In this document: one piece after another, positions 17,430 to 25,615 of the stretch
Layout of the letters: each line of letters begins with the position of its first letter
Numbering within the stretch: position 1 is the stretch's first letter
Assembly: GCF_000244755.1 (NCBI RefSeq)
Contig: NZ_AHOO02000009.1
Location: forward strand, 62,001 to 126,000
Reading direction: 5' to 3'
From: Leptospira licerasiae serovar Varillal str. VAR 010
Lineage (GTDB): Bacteria > Spirochaetota > Leptospiria > Leptospirales > Leptospiraceae
Length of the DNA stretch: 64,000 nucleotides
Made by a program: the position numbers and the translations under genes
The notes under the pieces: model-generated
Databases searched by the model: none
What the model saw: the letters and a program-made list of their open reading frames with translations, nothing else
What the model was told of the DNA's origin: nothing

Positions 17430-17906
17430 TTATCTAGGCGGGATCTTTAACCAAGACAATGCTTCTCTTTCCAAATCCAATAATCTATGTTTTAAAAATT
17501 GGAATCCGAATAAGGAAGGAATTGCCACAAACAAACCCAAGATTGTGGTTACAAGTGCGAGTTTTATCCCGCCTGCAAATGCATCTAAACTAACGGTGCC
17601 TGCCGCTTGCAAAGAGGAGAATGCCTCGGAAATCCCAAGTACAGTTCCCAAAAGCCCAAGCATCGTTGAAATTCCTGCCAGATGTTTCATCCAGGAAAGT
17701 TTGGTTTCAATCGGAAATAATACTTCCGAAAGTTTTTCTTCCCATATGGAAGGATTGTTTTCAGTTATGAAGTTCTGTTTTAAGGATTCTTTTCTTTTGG
17801 GAAGAATGGTCCATACATGGATAAAGGTTCCGAGATTCCAAACGGAAAGAAGAACGATCAGGCCGGAAACCCAATCCAATCCTTGTAGAAGGCCTAGGTC
17901 TTTCAT
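17430..17906 (-). CDS. ExbB/TolQ/MotA-family proton channel protein
   Basis: A 158-residue protein, shorter than the usual ExbB (about 200-240). It has an N-terminal helix (SGLIVLLSVWNLGTF) and the two conserved channel helices: MKHLAGISTMLGLLGTVLGI and DAFAGGIKLALVTTILGLFVAIPSL, which carry the conserved Gly/Thr pattern of MotA/TolQ/ExbB. It partners the ExbD-like protein directly downstream. The pair is divergent from ubiE with a 96-base spacer between the genes. Confidence 0.9.
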   Translation of the reverse strand: MKDLGLLQGLDWVSGLIVLLSVWNLGTFIHVWTILPKRKESLKQNFITENNPSIWEEKLSEVLFPIETKLSWMKHLAGISTMLGLLGTVLGISEAFSSLQAAGTVSLDAFAGGIKLALVTTILGLFVAIPSLFGFQFLKHRLLDLEREALSWLKIPPR

Positions 17907-18002
17907 CGTTTCTCCAAAATACGGGGGCTTCTACTTTCTGTCATCCGAACAAAAACCTAAATCCCTCTTGCACCGGAGAGATTCGTCAAAATCCTGAGGG
18001 AA

Positions 18003-18749
18003 ATGGCCTCTTTTCAAATGCCTTCTTCGGATACGAAGGCTGATTTCGTTCGAGTGAATTTCAACAGGATCGCTTCCAAGTATGATCGTTTCAACGATTG
18101 TAGTAGCTTCTTCTTACATAGATCTTGGAAAAATAGACTAGTTAAAGAGATCGAAACTGAAACCAAGGGACCGATCCGAGTATTAGATCTATGTTGTGGG
18201 ACCGGAGATATTTCCGTTCGTTTAGAAAGATCCCCAAGAGTGGAATCTTTACTTAGCCTGGACTTCTCCGAAAACATGTTGGAAGTCGCAAAAACAAGAC
18301 TCGAAAAACCTATCGACCAAGGCAGAGCAAAGGTTGAATGGGGAGATGCTACTAACCTTTCTCAGATCAAAACGGAGAGCCTGGATGCAGTCAGCATTGG
18401 CTTCGGTCTCCGAAATGTGAACGACTTAGACAAGGCCTTGTCAGAAATTTATAGAGTACTCAAACCTGGTGGAGTATTCGCCAATCTGGATGTTGGAAAG
18501 GTCAAAAATCCTTTTATAAAGGCATTCGCAGATTTTTATTTTTTTAGGATCGTTCCTCTTTTCGGTTATCTGCTTTGGGGAGGCAAAAATGAAATGTTCG
18601 ATTATCTACCCGTCTCTTCTCTCTATTATCCAAACCAAGAAGACCTAAAGTCCAAATTGGAACAAGCGGGCTTTGAGAAGGTCAGATATACCAACTTCGT
18701 ATTCGGAAATAGTGCACTTCATTTAGGAAAAAAACCAATTAGACCGTAG
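18003..18749 (+). CDS. ubiE: Ubiquinone/menaquinone biosynthesis C-methyltransferase
   Basis: SAM-dependent methyltransferase that converts demethylmenaquinone to menaquinone. The 248 residues show the family signatures: VNFNRIASKYDRFNDCSSFF, the SAM motif VLDLCCGTGDISVRL, the UbiE motif AVSIGFGLRNVNDLDKALSE and RVLKPGGVFANLDVGK. GAGGG a few bases before the ATG is a good ribosome-binding site. It stands alone between the exbBD pair and the LruC-domain gene. As Leptospira generally respires on menaquinone, MenG activity is expected. Confidence 0.95.
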   Translation: MASFQMPSSDTKADFVRVNFNRIASKYDRFNDCSSFFLHRSWKNRLVKEIETETKGPIRVLDLCCGTGDISVRLERSPRVESLLSLDFSENMLEVAKTRLEKPIDQGRAKVEWGDATNLSQIKTESLDAVSIGFGLRNVNDLDKALSEIYRVLKPGGVFANLDVGKVKNPFIKAFADFYFFRIVPLFGYLLWGGKNEMFDYLPVSSLYYPNQEDLKSKLEQAGFEKVRYTNFVFGNSALHLGKKPIRP

Positions 18750-18762
18750 TACTGATAATTTT

Positions 18763-18798
18763 CCCCACGTCTCTTAAGGCATAGAGATTAGAGTGGGG
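18763..18798 (+). promoter_or_regulatory. Inverted repeat in leader of the LruC-domain gene
   Basis: CCCCAC (18763-18768) pairs with GTGGGG (18793-18798), with an inner TCTCT/AGAGA match, ending ten bases before the ATG at 18808. It could be a weak terminator for ubiE or a leader hairpin or operator for the downstream lipoprotein. No clear U-tract follows. Confidence 0.3.
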
Positions 18799-18807
18799 TT
18801 ACCCTTC

Positions 18808-20649
18808 ATGAAAAAGTTCCTAGCCTTGGCTATCATTGCCGGGTTTATTTATCACTGTGGCAATAAGAAGAATGGCCTATTATTACCTTTCTTTTTCCTA
18901 GGAAGCCAACATACTGCGACCGGAGGAGTTCCGGGAAATAGCGGTAGCCCCGGAGTAGTATTTGTTCCCGGAGACGGTTCAGGAAATATTATAACCCCGC
19001 CTGCAGACAGCACGGATAATAGCGGAGGTGCCACCACTCCATCTAATTCCAATCCTAATCCGGGAAGTGGAAGTTCGAATAACGAATCCTCCGGAACTTC
19101 TTCAGGAAATTCTAATGATTCCAACTCTGGATCTAGCACTTCTCCTTCTGATACGGCAGGTAATTCTTCCAACGGAAGCAGTAGTTCCGGATCCTCCGAT
19201 TCGGGTTCCAGTTCATCTTCTAACTCTGGTTCGGAAGATAATACAACCTCCAATAACAATTCCAGTTCTAACAACTCCTCTTCGGACAATACGAGCACAG
19301 GTTCTAATTCTAATTCGGAAAACGGCTCTAACAGTGGATCAGGATCCGGCAATCCGGCAGAAACTCCTACAGTTGCAGTGGTAGTGGTAGAAGATCCAAA
19401 AGGTGATTCTACTTTTAACTATAACACAACGATCAATATCCCTTTGAATCTTACTGTTTTGGATAAGAAATCCAATGTGGTAACCGGGGCTACAGTCTTA
19501 GTATTCGATGAGAATAATAATATACTATTCCAAGGTGTTTCCGATTCTTCCGGAAAAGTTACCGGAACATTGACTGTTCCGACTTCCGTTGGAAATATCA
19601 CCATAGATATTTCGATCGGCGGAGAATCTATTACTCAATATATCAGCTTGGAATCAGTTCTTGGGATCAATAGAACGATCCGATATGAAATCAATCTTCC
19701 TGCAGCACAAGTTGCCGATACTGACGGAGACGGAGTTCCGGACGATACCGATATCTATCCAAACGACGCTACTCGTTCGACAGAAGTTGCTTATCCTGCA
19801 GAGGGAGTATTCACTTTAGCTTTCGAAGATTCATACCCGTCTGCAGGTGATGCTGACTTGAACGACTATGTGATCCAATTCAAGAATAGAGAAGATCTCA
19901 ACTCCGCCGGAAAGATAGTAAGGCTAAGAGGAACTTACCAGCACGTTGCAAAAGGTGCAGGCTATAGACACCAACTCTTTATCAAGCTACCTGTGGATGT
20001 AGGAGCTTCGATCACATATAAACTTGCGCAGGCAGACGGAAAAGTCGAAGTTGCGACAAACACAGTAAGCGTAACCTCTGCAGAGCTAAAATCGGGTTAC
20101 CAAATTTTTGATGATTCTAACAAGACAATCAGGGGACAGAACGTCCATCCAGGCGATGTTTTCAAACCAGGTTTTATCGCTACGGTAGAGATCATATTCA
20201 ATGCTCCTGTAGAAAGAGCAAAATTAGGTTCCTTCCCTTACGACTTGTATGCCTATGTGATCAATACAAAACAAGAGATCCACTTTCCGGGATTATATAA
20301 GAACAATAACGGAACGGACAAATTTTTGGACAGCACAGGATTCCCTTGGGCGATCCTAATTCCGGGAACTTGGAAATATCCGTATGAAAAATACGATATC
20401 AGAAAGACTTCCGAATCAGGATATTCAGAGTTCAATCTTTGGGTGTCTTCCGGTGGAAAAGAATACAAAACTTGGTATTTCGATGTGACCAACGAGTCAA
20501 AAGTATTCCCTGTTCCAAGTGATAGTAGCTTACTCGGCTATCTGTTTCTCTCTGTAAAAAAATTCGCTATTTTTTACGCTCTGGGATTAGTCATTGCAGG
20601 CGGAATTGCAGTATACCTACTGAGAAAAAAACAAAGTATAGTCACATAG
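18808..20649 (+). CDS. LruC-domain lipoprotein with Ser/Asn-rich linker and C-terminal membrane helix
   Basis: The ATG at 18808 gives the signal MKKFLALAIIAGFIYHC ending in a lipobox Cys; an in-frame GTG at 18793 is less likely. In order: a Ser/Asn/Gly-rich linker of about 120 residues (about 68-188); a beta domain like the carboxypeptidase regulatory fold (about 205-285); a thrombospondin-3-like calcium motif DTDGDGVPDDTD (304-315); and the LruC domain beginning LAFEDSYPSAGDADLNDYVI (about 330-565). The end, FAIFYALGLVIAGGIAVYLL followed by RKK, is a transmembrane helix. LruC is a known leptospiral outer-membrane lipoprotein; this protein shares the domain and need not share the function. 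Two anchors in one protein are unusual. Confidence 0.85.
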   Translation: MKKFLALAIIAGFIYHCGNKKNGLLLPFFFLGSQHTATGGVPGNSGSPGVVFVPGDGSGNIITPPADSTDNSGGATTPSNSNPNPGSGSSNNESSGTSSGNSNDSNSGSSTSPSDTAGNSSNGSSSSGSSDSGSSSSSNSGSEDNTTSNNNSSSNNSSSDNTSTGSNSNSENGSNSGSGSGNPAETPTVAVVVVEDPKGDSTFNYNTTINIPLNLTVLDKKSNVVTGATVLVFDENNNILFQGVSDSSGKVTGTLTVPTSVGNITIDISIGGESITQYISLESVLGINRTIRYEINLPAAQVADTDGDGVPDDTDIYPNDATRSTEVAYPAEGVFTLAFEDSYPSAGDADLNDYVIQFKNREDLNSAGKIVRLRGTYQHVAKGAGYRHQLFIKLPVDVGASITYKLAQADGKVEVATNTVSVTSAELKSGYQIFDDSNKTIRGQNVHPGDVFKPGFIATVEIIFNAPVERAKLGSFPYDLYAYVINTKQEIHFPGLYKNNNGTDKFLDSTGFPWAILIPGTWKYPYEKYDIRKTSESGYSEFNLWVSSGGKEYKTWYFDVTNESKVFPVPSDSSLLGYLFLSVKKFAIFYALGLVIAGGIAVYLLRKKQSIVT

Positions 20650-20684
20650 AAATCACAAACTCCGCTTACAAAAGTTGCGGATTG

Positions 20685-20722
20685 AAAGGCGTCGCTTAAA
20701 ATTGTCGAGCGACGCCTTTTTT
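20685..20722 (+). terminator. Rho-independent terminator after the LruC-domain gene
   Basis: AAAGGCGTCGCT (20685-20696) pairs perfectly with AGCGACGCCTTT (20708-20719) over an 11-base loop, followed by T residues to 20722. This is the clearest intrinsic terminator in the window. It ends about ten bases before the PrsW-like start codon, leaving no room for a separate promoter and conventional ribosome-binding site downstream. Confidence 0.9.
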
Positions 20723-20732
20723 ATTGAATCGA

Positions 20733-22085
20733 ATGGAAAACTGGATCTTCTTAGGAAAACCGATCTCTGCGATCCTCGCCGCATGGTTTTATTGGGACTT
20801 TTACCGTAGGACCTATTACTCCGGACAAGGAAGTACATTCACAACATTTGCATTCTTTTATGGAATGATCGCAACAGGGATCGCTCTTGCCTGGGAAGTA
20901 GGAATATTCGATCAATTCGAAAACTATTCCGCATTTTCCAAAGCGATGCTAATAGGGGCCATTCCGGAAGAAACTTCTAAAGCCATTCTGATATTCCTAT
21001 TCTTAAAACAGATAAAAAATTCAACCAACCTCGCGGATGGATTATATTTCGGTCTGACCTTAGGAGCTTCCTTCGGTTGTATAGAAAATGTATTCTATTC
21101 CTTTAAACTAGACTTTTGGCAGGGATTACTAAGAGCAGGGACTTCTTTACCATTGCATACTTTTTCAGGCGGTATATTAGGATTTTTTATTTTAAAATTC
21201 CTGCAATCTAGAAAAGGAAATCTTTCCGGATTGGATCTACTCTCTGCATTTTCCTTTTTAGCGATCCTTCACGGGTTTTATAATTTTCTACTTATAAGAG
21301 GAGGACTCGAAACAGTATATATCCCTTTAATACTTGGACTTTCTTTTTTGACCTTAGAATTACTTGTAGTCCAAGCAGAAGTAACTCTTCCATTCGAGTT
21401 ATTGCAGGCAGAAAATCTGTTTGTGGACGATTATTCCATGATCCGTAAATTTTCGAGATACGATTCATGGTTAAGAGCGGCGCAATCTAAAGAGAGTATA
21501 AAAGAAATTCCTTTATTAAGGGACCTTACCACGATTAGATCTTTTATCTCAGTTTTACTGTTCGGTGTTCCAATCTTCTGTTTAAACTTTTATCTATTCG
21601 TTCCGGAATGGATCCCTTACTATTTAGCAAATATTAGCTCTTTAGAATTTATCACATTATTTATGGAATATCCTGCCTGGCTCGGATTTTTATTCCTACT
21701 TAGGGGTATGATCAATCCTTCTTTCTTCCGGGAGAGGATCTTGAAAATCCCGTTATTCCTTTCAGTAAACTTAGGGCCGGAAGGGGATGAGGAACCTAGC
21801 CTCGCCTATTCACTTTCCAGAAAAGGTTTCTATTCTCCAGTGATCCGAGAACCCGAACTAAATAAAGAAACGAGCGTTTCCTTTTATATAGCTGGAAAAA
21901 ATTTCGAAAAGATTCCGGTAATCCCAGTTTGGAAAAATTTCAGACCGGAAGATCCAGAACATGAGAGCGGCGCATTGTATAGATTTCCTAAGATCCCTTG
22001 GAGCCTTTTAGCCTGGAGATGGTTTATCAGGCTAAAACAACAGTATAGAAATACATTAGATGCGTTTTCAGGAATGAAAACTTGA
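20733..22085 (+). CDS. PrsW-family intramembrane metalloprotease
   Basis: A polytopic membrane protein of 451 residues with the PrsW landmarks in order: IPEETSKAI (E-E-x-x-K), GLYFGLTLGASFGCIENVFY (E-N pair), PLHTFSGGILGFF and LHGFYNFLL, whose His and Glu residues are the expected metal ligands. PrsW proteases cut transmembrane substrates such as anti-sigma factors. The C-terminal 200 residues add two or three further helices and a soluble tail not present in minimal PrsW. The ATG at 20733 lies directly after a terminator; a TTG at 20724 is the only earlier start. The 3' end overlaps the convergent HAD gene by 18 bases. Confidence 0.85.
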   Translation: MENWIFLGKPISAILAAWFYWDFYRRTYYSGQGSTFTTFAFFYGMIATGIALAWEVGIFDQFENYSAFSKAMLIGAIPEETSKAILIFLFLKQIKNSTNLADGLYFGLTLGASFGCIENVFYSFKLDFWQGLLRAGTSLPLHTFSGGILGFFILKFLQSRKGNLSGLDLLSAFSFLAILHGFYNFLLIRGGLETVYIPLILGLSFLTLELLVVQAEVTLPFELLQAENLFVDDYSMIRKFSRYDSWLRAAQSKESIKEIPLLRDLTTIRSFISVLLFGVPIFCLNFYLFVPEWIPYYLANISSLEFITLFMEYPAWLGFLFLLRGMINPSFFRERILKIPLFLSVNLGPEGDEEPSLAYSLSRKGFYSPVIREPELNKETSVSFYIAGKNFEKIPVIPVWKNFRPEDPEHESGALYRFPKIPWSLLAWRWFIRLKQQYRNTLDAFSGMKT

Positions 22086-22754
22086 GATAGCAGAAAGAAT
22101 GGCAAGTTCATCAGAATAATCTTTAAACATATGATCAATCCTGGAATTTTCCAATTCTGAAATTAGTTTAAGATCTTCCCCTATTCCTATAAATTCTAAA
22201 CCTAAATTTTGAGCCGTTTTAGAATCCCAAATTCCATCCCCGAAACAAATCGTTTTGGAAAAATTAGAATTATATTTTTTACGAGATTCCAAGATCGCAT
22301 GCTCCACGATGGATTCTCTTTCATAAAAGGACGAAGCAGTTCCAAGAGGGACATCCAAAGGAAGCCCGCAGGATTCTAATTTTAAAAATGCAGGTTCGTA
22401 AAAAGATCCCGTAGCATAAGCGAAAGGAATTCCCTGGGATCGTAATGTTTCCAAAAAAATTTTCGCACCCGGAATTTCTAAAATTCCATTCTGAAATTGC
22501 TCTTTGATACCTTCATACAATTCCTTCTCGAATTTTTCAGAAATCTCTTCGGTCCAATCGTTTTTATGAGAGGTATAGATCTCTTTGAATATATTCGAAT
22601 CGGTATGATGTTTGTACTGATGCACTTCCGAATTTAAGCCGGGTAATCCGAAACGAATTAGAACTTCGTGGAATGCCTTTCTATGCAGTGAGACCGTATC
22701 CGTTAAGGTACCGTCTATATCAAACACTAGTAAAATGGACTGAGCGAATGTCAA
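22068..22754 (-). CDS. HAD-family hydrolase (phosphoglycolate phosphatase-like)
   Basis: A 228-residue HAD phosphatase. Motif I is VFDIDGTLTD close to the N-terminus (nucleophile Asp), a helical cap follows (residues about 20-85), motif II lies near FAYATGSFYEPA, and motif IV is CFGDGIWDSKTAQNLGLEFIGI. Such enzymes dephosphorylate small sugar phosphates or nucleotides. The TTG start overlaps the stop of the gene upstream by four bases (TTGA). There is no earlier ATG that keeps motif I near the N-terminus. Confidence 0.88.
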   Translation of the reverse strand: MTFAQSILLVFDIDGTLTDTVSLHRKAFHEVLIRFGLPGLNSEVHQYKHHTDSNIFKEIYTSHKNDWTEEISEKFEKELYEGIKEQFQNGILEIPGAKIFLETLRSQGIPFAYATGSFYEPAFLKLESCGLPLDVPLGTASSFYERESIVEHAILESRKKYNSNFSKTICFGDGIWDSKTAQNLGLEFIGIGEDLKLISELENSRIDHMFKDYSDELAILSAISSFHS

Positions 22755-24802
22755 CGGATCCGGTTCAAACCGTCAAAATCGTCCGTTCCGATATAGAATT
22801 CAGACGGCCCTGCCTGGTACCAAGAAATTCTCATCACCTTAGCGGTTAATGTTTTAGCTCCTGCAGGAACTCCCAAACCTACCTGGTTTACAGTTGCGGT
22901 TAAAGGAGTACTTCTGGATTGTAATTCTACACCATTTTGATCCGAGAATATCCAACGGATATATACAGGCTTTCCAGCTTTAGGCGCTTCATCCAAGGCG
23001 ATACGTAAGCTGATATTTCCTTTGTCACCCAAGATCCAAGAAGTCCCGGAACGGAAAGAATGATATCTTCCCCCTGCCTTCTCCTGGAATTTTGCCTTTG
23101 CGGAAAGTTGGTAAGTCTTTCTTTCCTCATATCTGAATTCAGGCCCTTGCAACTGGGAAGATTGTCGTATAAACGCTTTTGCAGTTAGACCCAAACCAAA
23201 TAACAAACAAACTAGATTGAATGCAGGAACCATCCACCATTTGGGCAATGTTCGAGTAGAAGGTCCGGAAGCGCTTAAAAGCCACATTAAAAGAAAACCT
23301 AATATACCTGCACCGCTAGTCCAAGGCTCGTAAAAGGTAACAGGAAAGAATAGAAGCGGAAGGAACCAGTACGAAGTTCTAGTAAACGATTCCAAGCCCA
23401 CCCAAACAAAGAATAAAAGGAAGAATAAGATCCCGCCTTCCAAAAGCAAGAACACCCAAGAAGTTAAAGCAAAGTCCTGGATTCCGTTCGGAGGATAAGC
23501 GCCTCTGGGTCCGGACTCGATCCAATGAAGAGCAAATCCGCCGAATCCCTGTCCGAATACAGGAGCCTCTTTGAACCAATTCCATGCAGATAATGTCTGG
23601 ACCCAACCGTCCTTCCAGAAAATTTCCAACATTTTGGAGACAGTCTTGCCCTTGGTCCATGCATTAGACGCATCTTCTCGGATCAACTGCCAAGGTGTGA
23701 AGGACCAATCCATTCCACCGATAAAATAAACTCCGATTAGAACGGAAATCGTCCCGAGAACAACGAACGGAATAAAGGAATATTTCCAGATCGGATTTCT
23801 GAATCCTCTTTGGTAAGTAAGTCCAATCACTAAAGCGGATTGGAAAATAATCAGAAGCCAATATCCGGAACTTTGGTATTTTCCTGCAAGCCCGAGAGCA
23901 ATAAACACTGCGACACTTAACAAAACTCTAGAAGAGATCCTCCAGTTCCTACTATGGATCTGGTAAAAGAAAAATCCAAATAATATCGGCATACCAATCC
24001 CGAAAGAAGCGGCATCCGGAAAGAATGCGGAGACTCCGAATGTTTCCGCGTTTCCTGCGGTAAAAGGAAAATCAGTAGAAGGTGCAAGTCCTTGGATGGC
24101 GCCTAAAATTAAATTCCCGGTAAATCCTGCGGTGATCCCTGTTCTCCAATGTTTTCCAGGAGGATCCGTATCATGAGAACTTGTTTCTTCTGCGAAGAAG
24201 TATAAGAATGCGGATAACCAAGAACCTATACTGTCCAAGCTCAACGCAAAAGCATACTTAGAAGAGATCCCGGAAGAATATTCAGTATCCTGCAAGATCC
24301 AAGAGGTCAAAGGATCCGTTCCGAAATAAGCAAGCAGTCTATCTAAAAGTAAGAATACGGCTAAGATCAGAAAAGCAGTTCTAGGGTTTTTAGTGAACTC
24401 GAGAGAATTCTTGTAAGGACGGTTTATATAAAAATATCTTAATACAGGATCGTCATCGTTTGCAGGATGCCCGTAAAAAGTAGAGATATATTGGCGAAGG
24501 AAAATCCCGAAAATCGCCCCGGCAAATAAAGCGGATAAATATAAATACCCACCTTCTCCGTAGAGCAACAGCCCGGGGGAAAGTAACGCGAATGCCGTAG
24601 TGAACATTCTACCAGACTTTCTATGATGGAGGTTGGGAAGTAGTCCGGCCAGGAATTGGATCCATACAATTCCAAGATTCCCATCCGGATCTCTTACTAC
24701 AAGTGTCCAACGAAGCAATAGGTAGGACAAGATCACTGTTAAGATCAGCGTAAGAAAGGTAGGAGTTTTAAGAGGCCTCAATCGGGCGAAAAGATTTGGC
24801 AC
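22751..24802 (-). CDS. Large polytopic membrane protein, O-antigen ligase/polymerase-like
   Basis: A 683-residue protein with about 12-14 transmembrane helices and a C-terminal beta-rich extracytoplasmic domain (about 560-683). The block FKEAPVFGQGFGGFALHW, followed by a loop and SWVFLLLEGGILFFLLFFVW, resembles the Wzy_C region of O-antigen ligases and polymerases. DAASFGIGMPILFGFFFY is another typical helix start. It begins with GTG and is coupled to the HAD gene by a four-base overlap. A role in assembling a surface polysaccharide is plausible but not proven; no substrate can be given. Confidence 0.6.
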   Translation of the reverse strand: MPNLFARLRPLKTPTFLTLILTVILSYLLLRWTLVVRDPDGNLGIVWIQFLAGLLPNLHHRKSGRMFTTAFALLSPGLLLYGEGGYLYLSALFAGAIFGIFLRQYISTFYGHPANDDDPVLRYFYINRPYKNSLEFTKNPRTAFLILAVFLLLDRLLAYFGTDPLTSWILQDTEYSSGISSKYAFALSLDSIGSWLSAFLYFFAEETSSHDTDPPGKHWRTGITAGFTGNLILGAIQGLAPSTDFPFTAGNAETFGVSAFFPDAASFGIGMPILFGFFFYQIHSRNWRISSRVLLSVAVFIALGLAGKYQSSGYWLLIIFQSALVIGLTYQRGFRNPIWKYSFIPFVVLGTISVLIGVYFIGGMDWSFTPWQLIREDASNAWTKGKTVSKMLEIFWKDGWVQTLSAWNWFKEAPVFGQGFGGFALHWIESGPRGAYPPNGIQDFALTSWVFLLLEGGILFFLLFFVWVGLESFTRTSYWFLPLLFFPVTFYEPWTSGAGILGFLLMWLLSASGPSTRTLPKWWMVPAFNLVCLLFGLGLTAKAFIRQSSQLQGPEFRYEERKTYQLSAKAKFQEKAGGRYHSFRSGTSWILGDKGNISLRIALDEAPKAGKPVYIRWIFSDQNGVELQSRSTPLTATVNQVGLGVPAGAKTLTAKVMRISWYQAGPSEFYIGTDDFDGLNRIR

Positions 24803-24872
24803 GAATTGGAAATGCTCGCCGAAAACGAGTAGATTTCAATCCAAAAAAATAGGCCGGATGAGACGCGGAGAA

Positions 24873-25325
24873 TTAATCGTCCAGAGAATCTGGATCGGAT
24901 GGAATTTTATAGGTCCCCGTCAGGGTAGCGGAAAGCGGACCTTTTTTGCCGGAAGCCTTGTGTTTGGAAACAGCTTCGGCGTATTCTACAGTATAACGAG
25001 TCCAAGGGATCGCCTTTAGTCTGGCTAAAGGAATTTTTTTGCCGGTCCCCTCGCAAATGCCATAGGAACCGTCCTCGATTTTCTCAAGAGCCACGTCGAT
25101 TTCTCGGATGGTCTCGATCTCCGACTCGGTTAGAACGGAACTCAACATCTCTTCGTTGATTTCCGATGCGATATCTGCGATATCTCCCATTTCTTTCAGG
25201 CCGGAAGGTTTGCTATTATCTTCCCACTTCGCATACTTCTCCAGTAGAGAGTTTTTTCTCTCCATTAGGAGGTCCGTAATTTCGCTTAGGACCTTTTTAT
25301 CGTATGCAGCTTTTTTAGTCACCAT
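24873..25325 (-). CDS. DksA/TraR-family protein with degenerate zinc finger
   Basis: A 150-residue member of the DksA/TraR family, whose coiled coil enters the RNA polymerase secondary channel. Long helices (VLSEITDLLMERKNSLLEKY, and SEIETIREIDVALEKIEDG) precede the finger. The finger reads GICEGTGKKIPLARLKAIPW then TRYTVEY, which keeps the I-x-x-x-R-L-x-A-x-P frame but only the first of the four zinc cysteines; the others are Thr, Thr and Tyr. It therefore probably does not bind zinc. A basic tail follows. It lies 12 bases downstream of rpmG on the same strand. Confidence 0.85.
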   Translation of the reverse strand: MVTKKAAYDKKVLSEITDLLMERKNSLLEKYAKWEDNSKPSGLKEMGDIADIASEINEEMLSSVLTESEIETIREIDVALEKIEDGSYGICEGTGKKIPLARLKAIPWTRYTVEYAEAVSKHKASGKKGPLSATLTGTYKIPSDPDSLDD

Positions 25326-25337
25326 CTGGATTTGGAA

Positions 25338-25490
25338 TTATACCTTGGATTCCTTATGTTCGACGTGGGCACGGCAAAATTTACAAAATTTTTTCGTTAC
25401 CAGTTTCTCGGATTTTGCCTTTTTATTCTTAGTCTGGAAGTAAGAATTTTTCTTACAAACCTGGCAAGAAAGCTTAATGATCTCTCTCAT
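25338..25490 (-). CDS. rpmG: 50S ribosomal protein L33
   Basis: A 50-residue ORF, below common ORF cut-offs. It reads MREIIKLSCQVCKKNSYFQT, then TKKFCKFCRAHVEHKESKV at the end, which matches L33 in length and layout: a C-x-x-C pair (Cys9, Cys12), Y-x-T-x-K-N, and a second C-x-x-C pair (Cys36, Cys39), so this is the zinc-binding form. L33 sits near the E site of the 50S subunit. In many genomes rpmG precedes secE and nusG; here the next gene on the strand is the DksA-like protein. Confidence 0.93.
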   Translation of the reverse strand: MREIIKLSCQVCKKNSYFQTKNKKAKSEKLVTKKFCKFCRAHVEHKESKV

Positions 25491-25615
25491 AACGGATGAT
25501 ACTCTTAGCTAAGATTGGCCTGAAAAGGGATTCACCAAGTTTAGGCCAAAAGAATGGCCGCTTAGTTTACACTATTCAGACTGATTATGCTATAAAAAAA
25601 AAGGATAGCCAAAAA

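Noticed and set aside
17281..17997. 238-codon plus-strand ORF across the exbB/exbD pair
   Set aside because: It runs antisense to two genes with clear ExbB and ExbD motifs and shows no recognisable protein features.
18852..19352. Long acidic Leu/Glu/Pro-rich ORF on the minus strand
   Set aside because: It is the antisense shadow of the Ser/Asn-rich linker of the LruC-domain gene; its repetitive composition follows from that sequence.
25491..25615. Possible tRNA near rpmG
   Set aside because: The stretch has short GGCC repeats but no cloverleaf or T-loop sequence.
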